A stretch of DNA of 62,629 nucleotides from contig JADLDL010000027.1 of NCBI GenBank assembly GCA_020846655.1, positions 1-62,629 of the forward strand, in the 5' to 3' direction. Position 1 is the stretch's first letter, and each line of letters begins with the position of its first letter. Source of the stretch: Saprospiraceae bacterium (GTDB taxonomy: Bacteria; Bacteroidota; Bacteroidia; Chitinophagales; Saprospiraceae). Both the position numbers and the translations under genes were made by a program. Of this stretch, positions 8,607 to 17,866 are shown piece by piece. The notes beneath the pieces are model-generated. The model was not told where the DNA came from. It made no database searches and saw only the letters and a list, made by a program, of their open reading frames with translations.

Positions 8607-8636
8607 AAGAGCCACCCCGCTATCGGGATGGCTCTT
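8607..8636. terminator. Hairpin at 3' end of glycosyltransferase, possible bidirectional terminator
   Basis: A 13-bp stem AAGAGCCAcCCCG / CGGGaTGGCTCTT with one mismatch lies directly after the stop codon, between two convergent genes. No clear T-run follows it on either strand. Confidence 0.45.
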
Positions 8637-8676
8637 GATGAACTGGGAAAAACAACTTATGATGAAAAGAGAACTT

Positions 8677-11454
8677 CTACCGCAACAAAACCTTTCCGCT
8701 GAACACGGCTCCTCCATCGAGGTTAATTTGGTAAAAATAAATTCCTGACGGCAGTGTTCCGCGCTCGAACCGGTAGCCGCCACCGCTGAAGCTGGTCCGG
8801 CGAACGGTTTTGCCGAGTTGGTCCTGCAATTGGAAAACAGCATCTACAGTAGCCTTGGGCAATTCAAACCAAGCGCTGGCGCCGGCGGGGTTCGGATACA
8901 CCTTCAGGGCATTTGCGGCGGGGGCCTGGTCCGTACTGACGAGCACAAAATGATCTCCGATGGTGTGGAACGTGGTGTTGGTGATCACCGGATCGTTCAG
9001 GTCGAAGTATATGGCTGCGCTGTTTTCAATGACGGTACCGTTGGGATTATCAGCCACTTGTGGGATACGGAATTTGACAAAACCGTGCGAAGCGGCTTCA
9101 TTCACATTGCTGTCGGGCAGCAGGATGTGGTTGAAGGTGAAACGCAGGACGTTGCCGTCGAGCACCGCGAACTCATAGGCGTGGCTGGCTGCGCCGGGCC
9201 GTACCGCGGAAGCGTCAAGATACGCCGAGAGGGTATCCAGCACCACCACAGTAAAGGCCGTGTCGGTGCCGGTATTCTGGAACCGGATCAGGTAGTCCAG
9301 GTCGGTATTGGCTTCCAGCAAGTGCTCGGCGCCGTAGCCGCGCGGGAAGGCCTGTTTGTCGTTGGGGTCAAAAGAGCCCATATTTTCCTGACAATCGGTG
9401 GCGACAAAGGGGTTGCTGGAATTCAGCGGGAACAGGGTCACCAGGCCGGTTTCGTTGAGGCCGCCGCAGCCTTCCACGGCCACTGCCTGCACGCCGGTCC
9501 AGGGGTAGGTTACTTCCTGTTCGGCTTCGAGGCGCCAGGTAGCGCCGTTAGCAGGCATAGAGAAGGTTTCGACGGCACCGGCATTCAGTTGGAAATTGCC
9601 GTTGCGGTACATGATCACGTCTTCTACAACTACAAAATCAGCCATTTCAGTCATGTTGCCGGTGCCGACGTTGGCGATGGTCAGGCGCACAGAATCGCCG
9701 TCGCAATAGCCCGACACCTGGATTTCGGCGCCGGACCAGTTGGCCTGCGGATCGCAGATCGAATCGGGGTAAATATGGGCCTCCGAGCAGTGCGTAAAGT
9801 TGAGCGGAGCATCGCAATTCACCGTAAAGACGATGGTGAACACCTGGCATTCGCCGGGCGCCAGGTCGCCGGTGGCAAACGAGTAGAGATTCGGACCGAT
9901 ACTGTCGGCCGGAAGCGAACTGCTGCCATAGTCCAGGTAATCGTCCAGTTGAACTTCCACATGGGTATCTTCTACCGTTACGGTGCTGAGGTTGCAGGCT
10001 TGAACGGTGTAGGTATTGGCGTTGATGAGGCAGCGGCGCAGGAACGGGGTGGCCAGATCGGTCGACAGCAGCGGGCAGCCGGGCTCCAGTTGGACCGGAA
10101 TATCTTGCAGGAAGGCCTGGTTGCTTTCTACGTCCAGGGTATAGGTGGAGGGGCAACTTTGGCCGTAGTTGAACGGCGCTTGCAGGCTGATTTCCACGAT
10201 CGTATCGTTGGCCGGGATGCTCAGTTGGTAGGAGCCGTTGGCAACGGTATGGGTAGTGTACACCTGGCCGGTAACCTGGCCGGTGGCTTGCACGACCCAA
10301 TTGACCAACTGGGGTTCGCCGGCATCGCGGTCGCAGTTTTGCAGGGTATCGACAAACACATAGCCAGTAACCGTAGCAGGCGGCACGAGCGACAGCCACA
10401 GGTGTTGGATGTACTGATAGCCGTTGACATTGGCGTCGTAAAACGTGGAGTAGTTGGTCGGCGACGGGTCGGTCGGCAATATTTTAACCACCGTGGGCGC
10501 CCAGGGCCCCGTAGTACCGGCGGCCGACACCACCGGGCCGGGCAGGTTGGCCGGGTCGGTGTCATTGAGTTCCGGCATCGGGTTGGGCACCGTGGTGATT
10601 GGGTTGTTTGGGTTGTAGGTGCACCAGTTGATGATAGTCCAGGTGCGTTGGATATAGAAATCTACACCTGGTACATTGGTAAACACCTGATCGCTGTACG
10701 ATACGCCCATCAGTTCGCAGTCGACGCCATAAAACTCCGGTTCGCCGGCAGGGGCCTGTGCATTGGCCGTATAGATAGAGGCGATAGTGTCGTTCGGAAA
10801 TTTCACAAAATATTGCTGGTTGTAGTTGACCACAATCTTTTGGCTGCATTGGCTGGAGTTGCCGTTGCAATCGTAGGTCTTGAACAGGCGGGTCAGGGTG
10901 CCTTTGTTGCACACGGTGTCAAACAGGCCCGTCAGCAGCGTTGTGGTTACCGTATCAATGCAGCAGTTGTCTGAGGTAGAAGGAACCCCATAGGCTGCCA
11001 GCGACTCGTCAAAATTGTCGCAGGTGACAGTGACATTGGCAGGCGCCAGGCAAACGGGTTTTAATTTATCCTCAACAATGATTTCCGTGAGGCATTCATT
11101 CATGTTGCCGGCACAGTCGTAGGCACGCAGCACTACGCTGAAGGTTTGCCCGAGATCGGCGCAGCACACCGGGATCTCTGCGGCAAAATCATCCGGTTGG
11201 GTGTCGCTGTCGCAGGGGCCGTCGTTTTGGCGGCGAATCAGGAGGGTGTCAAGACAACAGGCGTCGTAGGATGCATTGTCAACAATGTCAACGGAAACCG
11301 TCATCGTACCGGTTGCTGAAAGCGACACATACACCACCTCATTGCAGATCATGGTGGGCGCCGTCACATCGGGGTTGCAATTTTGGGCAGACAGTTGGGA
11401 CAAACAAAGCAGAAAAAGAAAACCGAAAACGGCTCGCAAGGAAAAAAAAGGCAT
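8677..11454 (-). CDS. T9SS type A secreted surface protein with DUF7619-like domain
   Basis: A 925-residue secreted protein. A signal peptide (FGFLFLLCLSQLSA|QN) leads into HYR-like/Ig-like Cys-rich modules (residues ~20-270), a carboxypeptidase-regulatory-like insert, conserved DUF11-type repeats, and a DUF7619-type module with the hallmarks FDPNDKQAFP, IRFQNTGTDTAF and LLPDSNVNEAASHG. The C-terminus is a type A T9SS sorting domain (VYPNPAGASAWFEL to the final GKVLLR). It is likely anchored at the cell surface by T9SS. Starts at 11556 and 11493 are also in frame. The promoter at 11554-11585 excludes 11556; I prefer 11454 because it gives a compact signal peptide. It has a paralogue at 43194-45527 with the same genomic neighbour. 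Confidence 0.85.
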   Translation of the reverse strand: MPFFSLRAVFGFLFLLCLSQLSAQNCNPDVTAPTMICNEVVYVSLSATGTMTVSVDIVDNASYDACCLDTLLIRRQNDGPCDSDTQPDDFAAEIPVCCADLGQTFSVVLRAYDCAGNMNECLTEIIVEDKLKPVCLAPANVTVTCDNFDESLAAYGVPSTSDNCCIDTVTTTLLTGLFDTVCNKGTLTRLFKTYDCNGNSSQCSQKIVVNYNQQYFVKFPNDTIASIYTANAQAPAGEPEFYGVDCELMGVSYSDQVFTNVPGVDFYIQRTWTIINWCTYNPNNPITTVPNPMPELNDTDPANLPGPVVSAAGTTGPWAPTVVKILPTDPSPTNYSTFYDANVNGYQYIQHLWLSLVPPATVTGYVFVDTLQNCDRDAGEPQLVNWVVQATGQVTGQVYTTHTVANGSYQLSIPANDTIVEISLQAPFNYGQSCPSTYTLDVESNQAFLQDIPVQLEPGCPLLSTDLATPFLRRCLINANTYTVQACNLSTVTVEDTHVEVQLDDYLDYGSSSLPADSIGPNLYSFATGDLAPGECQVFTIVFTVNCDAPLNFTHCSEAHIYPDSICDPQANWSGAEIQVSGYCDGDSVRLTIANVGTGNMTEMADFVVVEDVIMYRNGNFQLNAGAVETFSMPANGATWRLEAEQEVTYPWTGVQAVAVEGCGGLNETGLVTLFPLNSSNPFVATDCQENMGSFDPNDKQAFPRGYGAEHLLEANTDLDYLIRFQNTGTDTAFTVVVLDTLSAYLDASAVRPGAASHAYEFAVLDGNVLRFTFNHILLPDSNVNEAASHGFVKFRIPQVADNPNGTVIENSAAIYFDLNDPVITNTTFHTIGDHFVLVSTDQAPAANALKVYPNPAGASAWFELPKATVDAVFQLQDQLGKTVRRTSFSGGGYRFERGTLPSGIYFYQINLDGGAVFSGKVLLR

Positions 11455-11553
11455 GCGATTGAAATTTGGGTGAAGAGATAAACGAGTTGGCATAGGATTA
11501 GAGTTTGTACTGATGAGCAGGTGGATGAACCGATCCATATTTTTTTGATGATA

Positions 11554-11585
11554 CAAAAGTCCCGGATTTGCACCGGCGGAACAAA
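11554..11585 (-). promoter_or_regulatory. Bacteroidota promoter (TTTG-N20-GACTTTTG)
   Basis: The -33 TTTG is at 11582-11585 and the -7 GACTTTTG at 11554-11561, exactly 20 bp apart. The same layout, TTTG-N20-CACTTTTGTA, precedes the paralogous gene at 45564-45595. The predicted transcript start is near 11550. Confidence 0.6.
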
Positions 11586-11731
11586 ATCAATTATTACAAA
11601 GTGTAGACTGGTTCTAGAAACACTTTTTATCTAAATACTTGTTGTTCAAATTTTTAAAATATTTTCATTGTACATAATAAAGAAATTCTTCACTTTTACA
11701 AGACCATTATTTTTCACTTGAGCGCCTAAAA

Positions 11732-13132
11732 ATGGAAAACAGCAACGTGGTACGGCTGATTCGTACCTTTTCTACGGTAGAAGTGCGGGACGTGCGGAAG
11801 TTCCTGGTGTCGCCGTTTTTCAACCAACGGGACGATTTGGTGCAACTGTTCGATTGGATTGCCCGGGAAGGGGCCCTTCAAAAAGAGGCTGCCTGGCAGC
11901 ACTTGAACGGGAATTCACCTTTCGATGAACAAAAGTTGCGGCTGCTCATGAGTTACCTGCACGGTTTGCTGGAGCAATATATTGCGGTAAAAGAGCTCAG
12001 CGGCAATCCGCTGAACCTACAGTTGCAACTGGCCATCGGATACCGCAAACGCGGCCTGGGCGATGCGCTGGAGCGGGTGCGCAAAAACCTGGAAAAAGCC
12101 CTGGAGGCCCAGCCCCTGCGCAACACCTTTTACCACGAAACCCGCTACCAGTTGCAATGGGAAGTGCACCAGTTGGCCTACCCCAAAGACCCGACCAACC
12201 TGAGCGGCCTACAGGAGCTCTCGAACAGCGCCGATATCCTCTACCTGGCGCAAAAACTACGCCTGGTTTGCCTGGTGACCGCCCACCAATCGGTGTATCC
12301 TTCCTCTTCCAGCCCCGCTCCCGACCCCGAAGAGGCGCTGATCCGGGCGGCCGAGCGGCCCGACCTGGCAGCCCTGCCGGCTATTGCCACCTACCTGCAC
12401 TGCTACCGGATGCTGCGGTTCCCGGCCGAAGAAATCCATTTTCAGCAACTGAAAAATCTGTTGCTCGACCCCGCCGGGCATTTTTCGGCCGAAGAGATGC
12501 ACGGCCTTTACATCCTGGCCATCAACTATTGCGTGCGCCAAATCAATGCCGGCCTGGCGCGTTATTTCGGCGAAGCCCTGGATTTGTACAAAGTCGGACT
12601 GGCCAAAAATTATTTGCTGGAAAACGGCGTGCTCACCCGCTTCACCTACCACAACGTGGTGGCTTCCGGCATTCAAACGGGCGAACTGGACTGGGTGCGC
12701 TATTTTATCAACGAATACAAAAACCGGCTGGAAAAGCGCTACCGCGAAAGTTCGTTCAGTTACAACCTGGCGCGCCTCGAATACGCCCGCCACAACCATT
12801 CCTTTGTACTGGAACTGCTCCAGAAGGCCAATTACCGCGATCCCCTGCTCAACCTGGCCGCCAAAACCCTGCTCCTCAAGACCTACTACGAACTGGGCGA
12901 ATACGACCTGTTGCAATCTCACCTGGACGCCATGCGCAACTACATCCACCGCAAACGTGTCATTGGATACCACCGTACCAATTACCTGAACACCATTCGC
13001 TACACCGAAAAACTGATCCGCCTGAATGCCTGGGACAAAAAAGCAGCCGAAGAACTCCGCGCTGCCGTCGACAAAGAAGACGTGCTCACCGAGAAATCTT
13101 TTTTTCAAAAAGTGCTGCATGTCACCCAGTAG
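11732..13132 (+). CDS. Helical 466-residue protein of unknown function (paralogue A)
   Basis: No named family recognised. The whole length is alpha-helical with a TPR-like rhythm of paired helices. There is no signal peptide or membrane segment, so it is probably cytoplasmic. It aligns end to end with the 466-residue product at 45727-47127: both start MENS, share FNQR near residue 30, a central LYILAINYCVRQ / LYVLAINFCIRQ, and a C-terminal GYHRxNYLNTI. Each copy is divergent from a T9SS type A protein of the same architecture, so it may regulate or assist that surface protein. This is inference from context only. Confidence 0.75.
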   Translation: MENSNVVRLIRTFSTVEVRDVRKFLVSPFFNQRDDLVQLFDWIAREGALQKEAAWQHLNGNSPFDEQKLRLLMSYLHGLLEQYIAVKELSGNPLNLQLQLAIGYRKRGLGDALERVRKNLEKALEAQPLRNTFYHETRYQLQWEVHQLAYPKDPTNLSGLQELSNSADILYLAQKLRLVCLVTAHQSVYPSSSSPAPDPEEALIRAAERPDLAALPAIATYLHCYRMLRFPAEEIHFQQLKNLLLDPAGHFSAEEMHGLYILAINYCVRQINAGLARYFGEALDLYKVGLAKNYLLENGVLTRFTYHNVVASGIQTGELDWVRYFINEYKNRLEKRYRESSFSYNLARLEYARHNHSFVLELLQKANYRDPLLNLAAKTLLLKTYYELGEYDLLQSHLDAMRNYIHRKRVIGYHRTNYLNTIRYTEKLIRLNAWDKKAAEELRAAVDKEDVLTEKSFFQKVLHVTQ

Positions 13133-13141
13133 CAAGGCTTT

Positions 13142-13174
13142 TTTGCGTTACTACGCTGCAAACCCTTACTTTTG
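13142..13174 (+). promoter_or_regulatory. Bacteroidota promoter (TTTG-N21-TACTTTTG)
   Basis: The -33 TTTG is at 13142-13145 and the perfect -7 at 13167-13174. The start point near 13178 lies about 22 bp before the ATG at 13200, so the lipoprotein gene has its own promoter although it follows the 466-residue gene closely. Confidence 0.65.
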
Positions 13175-13199
13175 CCGCGCTAAGTGATTTAACCAGCCT

Positions 13200-14234
13200 A
13201 TGATGAAGAAACTACTATTCCTGCTGCCGGCGGCAGCGCTTTTTACCTACGCCTGTTCCAATGATTTTGAGGTATCGGCGCCCTGGAAAGAAATTCCGGC
13301 GGTGTATGCCATCCTTTCGCCGAAAGACACGGCCCATTACATCCGGGTCGAAAAGGCATTTCTCGATCCGGAAACCAGCGCCCTGCAAATCGCACAAATC
13401 GCCGATTCGCTGTATTACCCTGAAAACGCTATCCAGGTGTACCTGGAACGCGTAATAACCGGCAAACGCCTGCAAATGCACCGCGTCGATGGCAACTTGG
13501 AAGGCTATGTCCGCACAGGCGGCATCTTCGCGACACAGCCCAACTGGTTGTATAAATTCAAACCTTCGCCGCCCGAAGATTCGATTTTTGAAGGCGAAAC
13601 CTACCGCTTTGTGCTGGTGCGCAACGACGGCCGGCCCGACGTAACGGCCGAAACCACCGTGCCCTCCAAACTTCAGATCCGTAACCCGAGCCCAATCAGT
13701 ACCCCACCTTCCATCAATTTTGAAAGTGGTACTTCGACGGATGTCACCTGGAATACTGACGTCAATGGCGTCTTTTTTGCGGTCCATTTCCGAATCCGCT
13801 ACCGCGATGAATATGCCAACGGCAGTATTGTGCGCGACACCCTGTTCTGGACACCGGTGCCAAACGTAAAGCGGTCTGAAAATTCCTCAGGTAGTTTTTA
13901 CAAAGGCACCGGGAGCATCCCCGCCGAATCGTTCTACAATTTCCTGGTGCAAAACATACCGGCCGCCAACGACCGGGTGCGGTATTTTGACGGCATCGAC
14001 ATCACCGTGGAAGGCGGCGGCGGCGAAATCGAACGCTACCTCGAAACGGCAACAGCCAACTCGGGCCTCACCGGCGCCGAAGTAATCCCCACCTACACCA
14101 ACCTGTCGGAAGGATTTGGCTTGTTTACCGCCAAAACCACCACACGTCTGAACAACATTCGGGTAGACGAGAAGACAATTAAAGACATAAACTCCAAATC
14201 GCCGACCAAGGATCTGAATTTCCGCTTCTTTTAA
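13200..14234 (+). CDS. DUF4249-like lipoprotein
   Basis: A 344-residue predicted lipoprotein: a short basic n-region, a hydrophobic stretch, and Cys near residue 19 (LFTYAC|SND). The mature part starts with a beta-rich domain (AVYAILSPKDTAHYIRVEKAF) followed by a Thr/Ser-rich, mostly beta region, in the manner of the DUF4249-type Bacteroidota lipoproteins. Members are envelope proteins of unknown role. It has its own promoter at 13142-13174 and is followed by hairpins at 14271 and 14323. I am sure of the lipoprotein character and less sure of the family name. Confidence 0.65.
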   Translation: MMKKLLFLLPAAALFTYACSNDFEVSAPWKEIPAVYAILSPKDTAHYIRVEKAFLDPETSALQIAQIADSLYYPENAIQVYLERVITGKRLQMHRVDGNLEGYVRTGGIFATQPNWLYKFKPSPPEDSIFEGETYRFVLVRNDGRPDVTAETTVPSKLQIRNPSPISTPPSINFESGTSTDVTWNTDVNGVFFAVHFRIRYRDEYANGSIVRDTLFWTPVPNVKRSENSSGSFYKGTGSIPAESFYNFLVQNIPAANDRVRYFDGIDITVEGGGGEIERYLETATANSGLTGAEVIPTYTNLSEGFGLFTAKTTTRLNNIRVDEKTIKDINSKSPTKDLNFRFF

Positions 14235-14270
14235 CATAAGCCCTCCACACATCCCCCTCTGGATGGCTTT

Positions 14271-14307
14271 TCCCGAATTGTTCACCGTGAATGATTCGGG
14301 ATTTTTT
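14271..14307 (+). terminator. Intrinsic terminator
   Basis: An 8-bp stem TCCCGAAT / ATTCGGGA with a 15-base loop runs into TTTTTT. It lies 37 bp after the lipoprotein stop codon. Confidence 0.75.
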
Positions 14308-14322
14308 ATGGTAGTAATTCAA

Positions 14323-14368
14323 ATAGAAAGCGGGTTGTTTTTCTTAGGAAAAACAACCCGCTTTCTAT
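14323..14368. terminator. Perfect 21-bp hairpin, bidirectional terminator
   Basis: Arms 14323-14343 and 14348-14368 are perfect inverted copies with a TTAG loop, and carry A- and T-rich tracts within the arms. It sits between convergent genes ending at 14234 and 14399 and could stop transcription from both sides. Confidence 0.75.
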
Positions 14369-14398
14369 GTACACTTGATCAGCAGTAAAAAATACTTA

Positions 14399-16747
14399 TT
14401 AATTTTTCGGCAGTGCGCGCACAAACGCTTCTATTTTTTCGCGTTCCAATTGCCGTTTCAGGCCGTCGGCTTCCCGTCGGCTGTTGAATTTATTCACACA
14501 AACCGAGTGGTACGGCGAGTTGGGGAAGCGCACCACATGTGCGCCTGCGTGACCGGCACTGATGATCGTTTGTAGTTGCGTATTGGCCCGTGCTTCTTCC
14601 ACAAACGAACCGGCAATGACGTAATACTGGTCCGAATCGCCACTGCTGACCGTCACAGCAGTGCTGGGCGGTGCGGTATTGATGTTTGCTGGTTTGCCAG
14701 GCGAGTCGGTGCTACCGGGTCGTTGTTCCGGGCCCGGATCAGAAGTCGTAGCCTGGCCATCAACATACACCATTGCAGCGCCTTGCACGCCGGTCAGAAT
14801 GCGCACTTCGGTGCGGCGGTTGCGGGCATGCTCCTGGTCGGTGCAGCTCACGCCATCCGTGCATTGGTTGCGGGGTTCACTTTCGCCGTAGCCCACCGGG
14901 TGCAGCCGGTTGCGGGTGATGCCATTTTCGGCCAGGTAATCCACCACGCCGTTGGCGCGTCGTTGGCTGAGTTCCTGGTTGTATTTGGCGCTGCCCCGGC
15001 AATCGGTGTGGCTGGCCAATTCGATCGTGATCGTCGGCTGTTGTTTCATCAGCGACACCAGCAGGTCCAGGTCTTTCCGGGCATCCGGCCGGAGCGTGGC
15101 GTCGTTGAAGTTGTAGTAAATATTGGGCAGTTCGATCACCGTACCCGGCATCAGCGGCGCTACGGAGAAATTCTGCATCATGATCTGGTTCGGCAGGCTC
15201 CAGCCGCTGGTGTTGATGTCGGTGCTGCCGATCAGGCGGCCAGCCTGGAACAAGTCGATTTTGTATTTCGAATTGGGCTCCAGGTAGTGATCGATGAGGC
15301 CGCTGGCATCGGCAATGACGGTGTCTTTGCCGCCGGTAGCCGGGTTGGTCAGCACGAGCATGGCGCCCGAGAGCGGTGCATTGGTCACGTAATTGAAGAC
15401 CGAGGCATTCCAGCGGACTTTGCCGGAAGTAGGCGCTTTCTCCAGGGCAGCGCTCAGTTCGTTACCCGGTTTGGAAATGGTGAGGCGCAACTGTTTGGTT
15501 TGAAAATCCTCTTTGGACACAATCACCACATAGTTGCCGGGTTTGACCTCCGTCGAGAAATTGCCCTGGGCGTCCGTTTCACCGGTGATGCCCTTGTCGG
15601 GCGGCAGGGCCAGCATAACATCCTGGCCGTTCACTTTTTGAATGGTGATCAGGTTCCCGTTTTCGTCGCGGCCGATGACGGTATTGGCATCGTAGTTCAG
15701 CACCCGCACTTCCGCTTTCGGCAAGACGTTGCCGCCGGCCTTTTCCGTAACGCTCACTTTCAGGTCGAGGTTGCGGTCCGGCACCCGCTGGTTTTGCAGC
15801 AGGTAGTCGTCCAGGTTGCCATTTTCGGTGTGAAAACTCAGCACATCGTCGGCGCCTTTGGTGACCTGGCCGCTGGAGGAATAATACCCGTTGATTTTGT
15901 TGAGGTCAACGATCATCCCGAAGTCGTCGCCGCCGGAATTGAAGGGTTCGCCCATGTTCACCGGCTTGGTCCAGTCGGAGCCATCCGGAATGACGTAAAA
16001 CAGGTCCAGCCCGCCTTTCCCTTCCAGGCCATCGGAGGCGTAGTATAGGGTATTGTCGGCGTGAACAAAGGGAAAGGCTTCATTGCCTTTGCTGTTTACC
16101 GCGCCGCCCAAGTTGACCGGCTCGCTCCAGGATTCACCCACGCGATAGGAAACATAGAGGTCCATCCCGCCAAAGCCGCCGGGGCGGTTGGAGGAGAAAA
16201 ACAACTTGTCGCCGTCGATGCTGATGGCCGGGTGGCAGTCGTCAAATTCGTTGTTGTTGAACGGCAAGGTCTGTGGTTCGCTCCAGACGCCGGCGGTTTT
16301 TTGCGAAAAATAGAGGCGCATTTTCTGAATGTCGTCCTTGGCAATTTTTGCTTTGCCGCCGATCACCGCATTTCTCGAAAAATAAATGGTCTCCGCCGTA
16401 CGGTCAAAACACACCGGCCCTTCGTGGTAGAGAGACGAGAGTTCTTTGGCAAATGGCTCTGGTGTGGACAACGCGCCATCCGTATTGCGCCGGGAGCGCA
16501 AAATAGACATGGCGGGTAGTTTCAATTTTTCGTCGGTCCGTTTTTTCAGGCCCGCGTTGTTGGTCGAGATAAACACGATGCCATCTTCGTAAAAGGTCGG
16601 ACTAAAGTCCAGGCCTTCCGTGTTAACCGCCGCTTCGTTTTTGGTTTCAACGGTTACCGGCGCCGTACCGCCAGTCGGTTGAGCCACCAAAAAAACGGTA
16701 GGCAGGAACAGATGGATCAGAAATGCAATATGCTTATAGGCATTCAT
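14399..16747 (-). CDS. PorE-like OmpA family protein with PD40 repeats and SPOR domain
   Basis: A 782-residue envelope protein, probably linking an outer-membrane T9SS assembly to peptidoglycan. In order: signal peptide (to about residue 22), PD40 beta-propeller repeats (about 45-320; SSNRPGGFGGMDLYVS is typical), carboxypeptidase-regulatory-like domains (about 330-520), an OmpA peptidoglycan-binding domain (about 540-655; ELASHTDCRGSAKYNQELSQ and GYGESEP), a Pro/Thr linker, and a C-terminal SPOR domain (YYVIAGSF, then LERE). PorE proteins have the PD40-CRD-OmpA order but normally TPRs in front and no SPOR. It is the last gene of an operon after a type B substrate and SprF. Confidence 0.85.
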   Translation of the reverse strand: MNAYKHIAFLIHLFLPTVFLVAQPTGGTAPVTVETKNEAAVNTEGLDFSPTFYEDGIVFISTNNAGLKKRTDEKLKLPAMSILRSRRNTDGALSTPEPFAKELSSLYHEGPVCFDRTAETIYFSRNAVIGGKAKIAKDDIQKMRLYFSQKTAGVWSEPQTLPFNNNEFDDCHPAISIDGDKLFFSSNRPGGFGGMDLYVSYRVGESWSEPVNLGGAVNSKGNEAFPFVHADNTLYYASDGLEGKGGLDLFYVIPDGSDWTKPVNMGEPFNSGGDDFGMIVDLNKINGYYSSSGQVTKGADDVLSFHTENGNLDDYLLQNQRVPDRNLDLKVSVTEKAGGNVLPKAEVRVLNYDANTVIGRDENGNLITIQKVNGQDVMLALPPDKGITGETDAQGNFSTEVKPGNYVVIVSKEDFQTKQLRLTISKPGNELSAALEKAPTSGKVRWNASVFNYVTNAPLSGAMLVLTNPATGGKDTVIADASGLIDHYLEPNSKYKIDLFQAGRLIGSTDINTSGWSLPNQIMMQNFSVAPLMPGTVIELPNIYYNFNDATLRPDARKDLDLLVSLMKQQPTITIELASHTDCRGSAKYNQELSQRRANGVVDYLAENGITRNRLHPVGYGESEPRNQCTDGVSCTDQEHARNRRTEVRILTGVQGAAMVYVDGQATTSDPGPEQRPGSTDSPGKPANINTAPPSTAVTVSSGDSDQYYVIAGSFVEEARANTQLQTIISAGHAGAHVVRFPNSPYHSVCVNKFNSRREADGLKRQLEREKIEAFVRALPKN

Positions 16748-16805
16748 ATTCCCTGGTATTGGAAAGGTAAAAAGATTAAGTTAAAGGTGGTTTAGCAAGC
16801 CCGCG

Positions 16806-17756
16806 TTACATAAAGAAACGCGGGTTGGACATTTTTTTGTTTTTGCTGCTGCGTTTCAAATCGGCTTGCAACAGCAATTCAATCGAACCCGCCGTGTAGT
16901 CTTTTACATTCGACAGGGTGAAATCATAGGCGATCCCCACGCCAAACTGCGGGTGTGCTTTCCAGAACACCAGCAAGTCCATGGATTCGCCAGGGCCGTC
17001 GCCACCTACCCGGTACGACAGGCCTGCTGTGATTTTTTCCTTGATCTCCAGGTTGACGTTCACGTCCATGTCGAAGGGCGCATTTTTCACATATTTGGCC
17101 AACAAGGCCGGCATCAGGTTGATATCGTCGGTCAGCGGCAGGATGGCGCCGGCCATCACGTAAAAGTGCTGGTAGTCTTTGGCAATCGTGAGCGCCTGGT
17201 CGTTGTAAATACCGATGGTAGAGGAAACGATACGCGGCACCGAAAAGCCTACATAAAACTGTTGGGCGATCGTGGCATAAATGCCGGCGCCAACGTTGCC
17301 GTAAATGGAGTTTTCCTGGATGCTCCCCAAGGATTGGTCACCCACGACCGTAAACGGTTGTGCTTTGGCGAAATCAATACTCAACGAACGGATCGATCCC
17401 ATAATACCGGCCCGAACCGAGAGGTCTTCGCGGCCAATCAAGTCATAGGAATAAGCCAGCGAACCGGAAAAATCGGTATTCAAACCCACTTGAAAATGGG
17501 AGAGCGTAACACCGATGCCCACACGTGGTGTGATAAACGGCGAATTAAACGAGGCCAGAAAGGATTTTGGCGCGCCGTCGAAGCCCATCCATTGGTTCCG
17601 GTACAGCGCCGTAACAAAAGGGATACCGCGCGAGCCGGAATAGGCCGGGTTGATTTGCAGTTTGTTGTGCATAAACTGCGTAAAATGCTGCTCTTGCTGG
17701 GCCGAAAGCTGCAGCGCCGCAGTCGATATGAGGAGAAGTAAGACGATTTTCTTCAT
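16806..17756 (-). CDS. sprF: PorP/SprF family type IX secretion membrane protein
   Basis: A 316-residue outer-membrane beta-barrel protein of the PorP/SprF family. Marks are the signal peptide ending LQLSA|QQEQ, the family opening HFTQFMHNKLQINPAYSGSR, and NQWMGFDGAPKS. SprF-type proteins work with type B sorting domains, helping to secrete or anchor the large substrate encoded next to them. Here the type B HYR protein lies 110 bp upstream and a PorE-like OmpA protein 59 bp downstream, on the same strand, which fits a substrate-partner-anchor operon. Confidence 0.92.
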   Translation of the reverse strand: MKKIVLLLLISTAALQLSAQQEQHFTQFMHNKLQINPAYSGSRGIPFVTALYRNQWMGFDGAPKSFLASFNSPFITPRVGIGVTLSHFQVGLNTDFSGSLAYSYDLIGREDLSVRAGIMGSIRSLSIDFAKAQPFTVVGDQSLGSIQENSIYGNVGAGIYATIAQQFYVGFSVPRIVSSTIGIYNDQALTIAKDYQHFYVMAGAILPLTDDINLMPALLAKYVKNAPFDMDVNVNLEIKEKITAGLSYRVGGDGPGESMDLLVFWKAHPQFGVGIAYDFTLSNVKDYTAGSIELLLQADLKRSSKNKKMSNPRFFM

Positions 17757-17866
17757 GGTGCAATCGCTTGATAGAAATGGTGAAGTTTGAGTCGAAAAAC
17801 GAGGCCGGGCGGTGCCGGCAGCGGATTATTGGTCCTGCTGCCGGCACGGCGCTGCGTCCTTCAACA

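Noticed and set aside
8818-10974. 718-residue plus-strand reading frame
   Set aside because: It is antisense to the T9SS protein at 8677-11454; its product has no domain and biased composition, as expected for a frame opposite a Thr/Asn/Val-rich gene.
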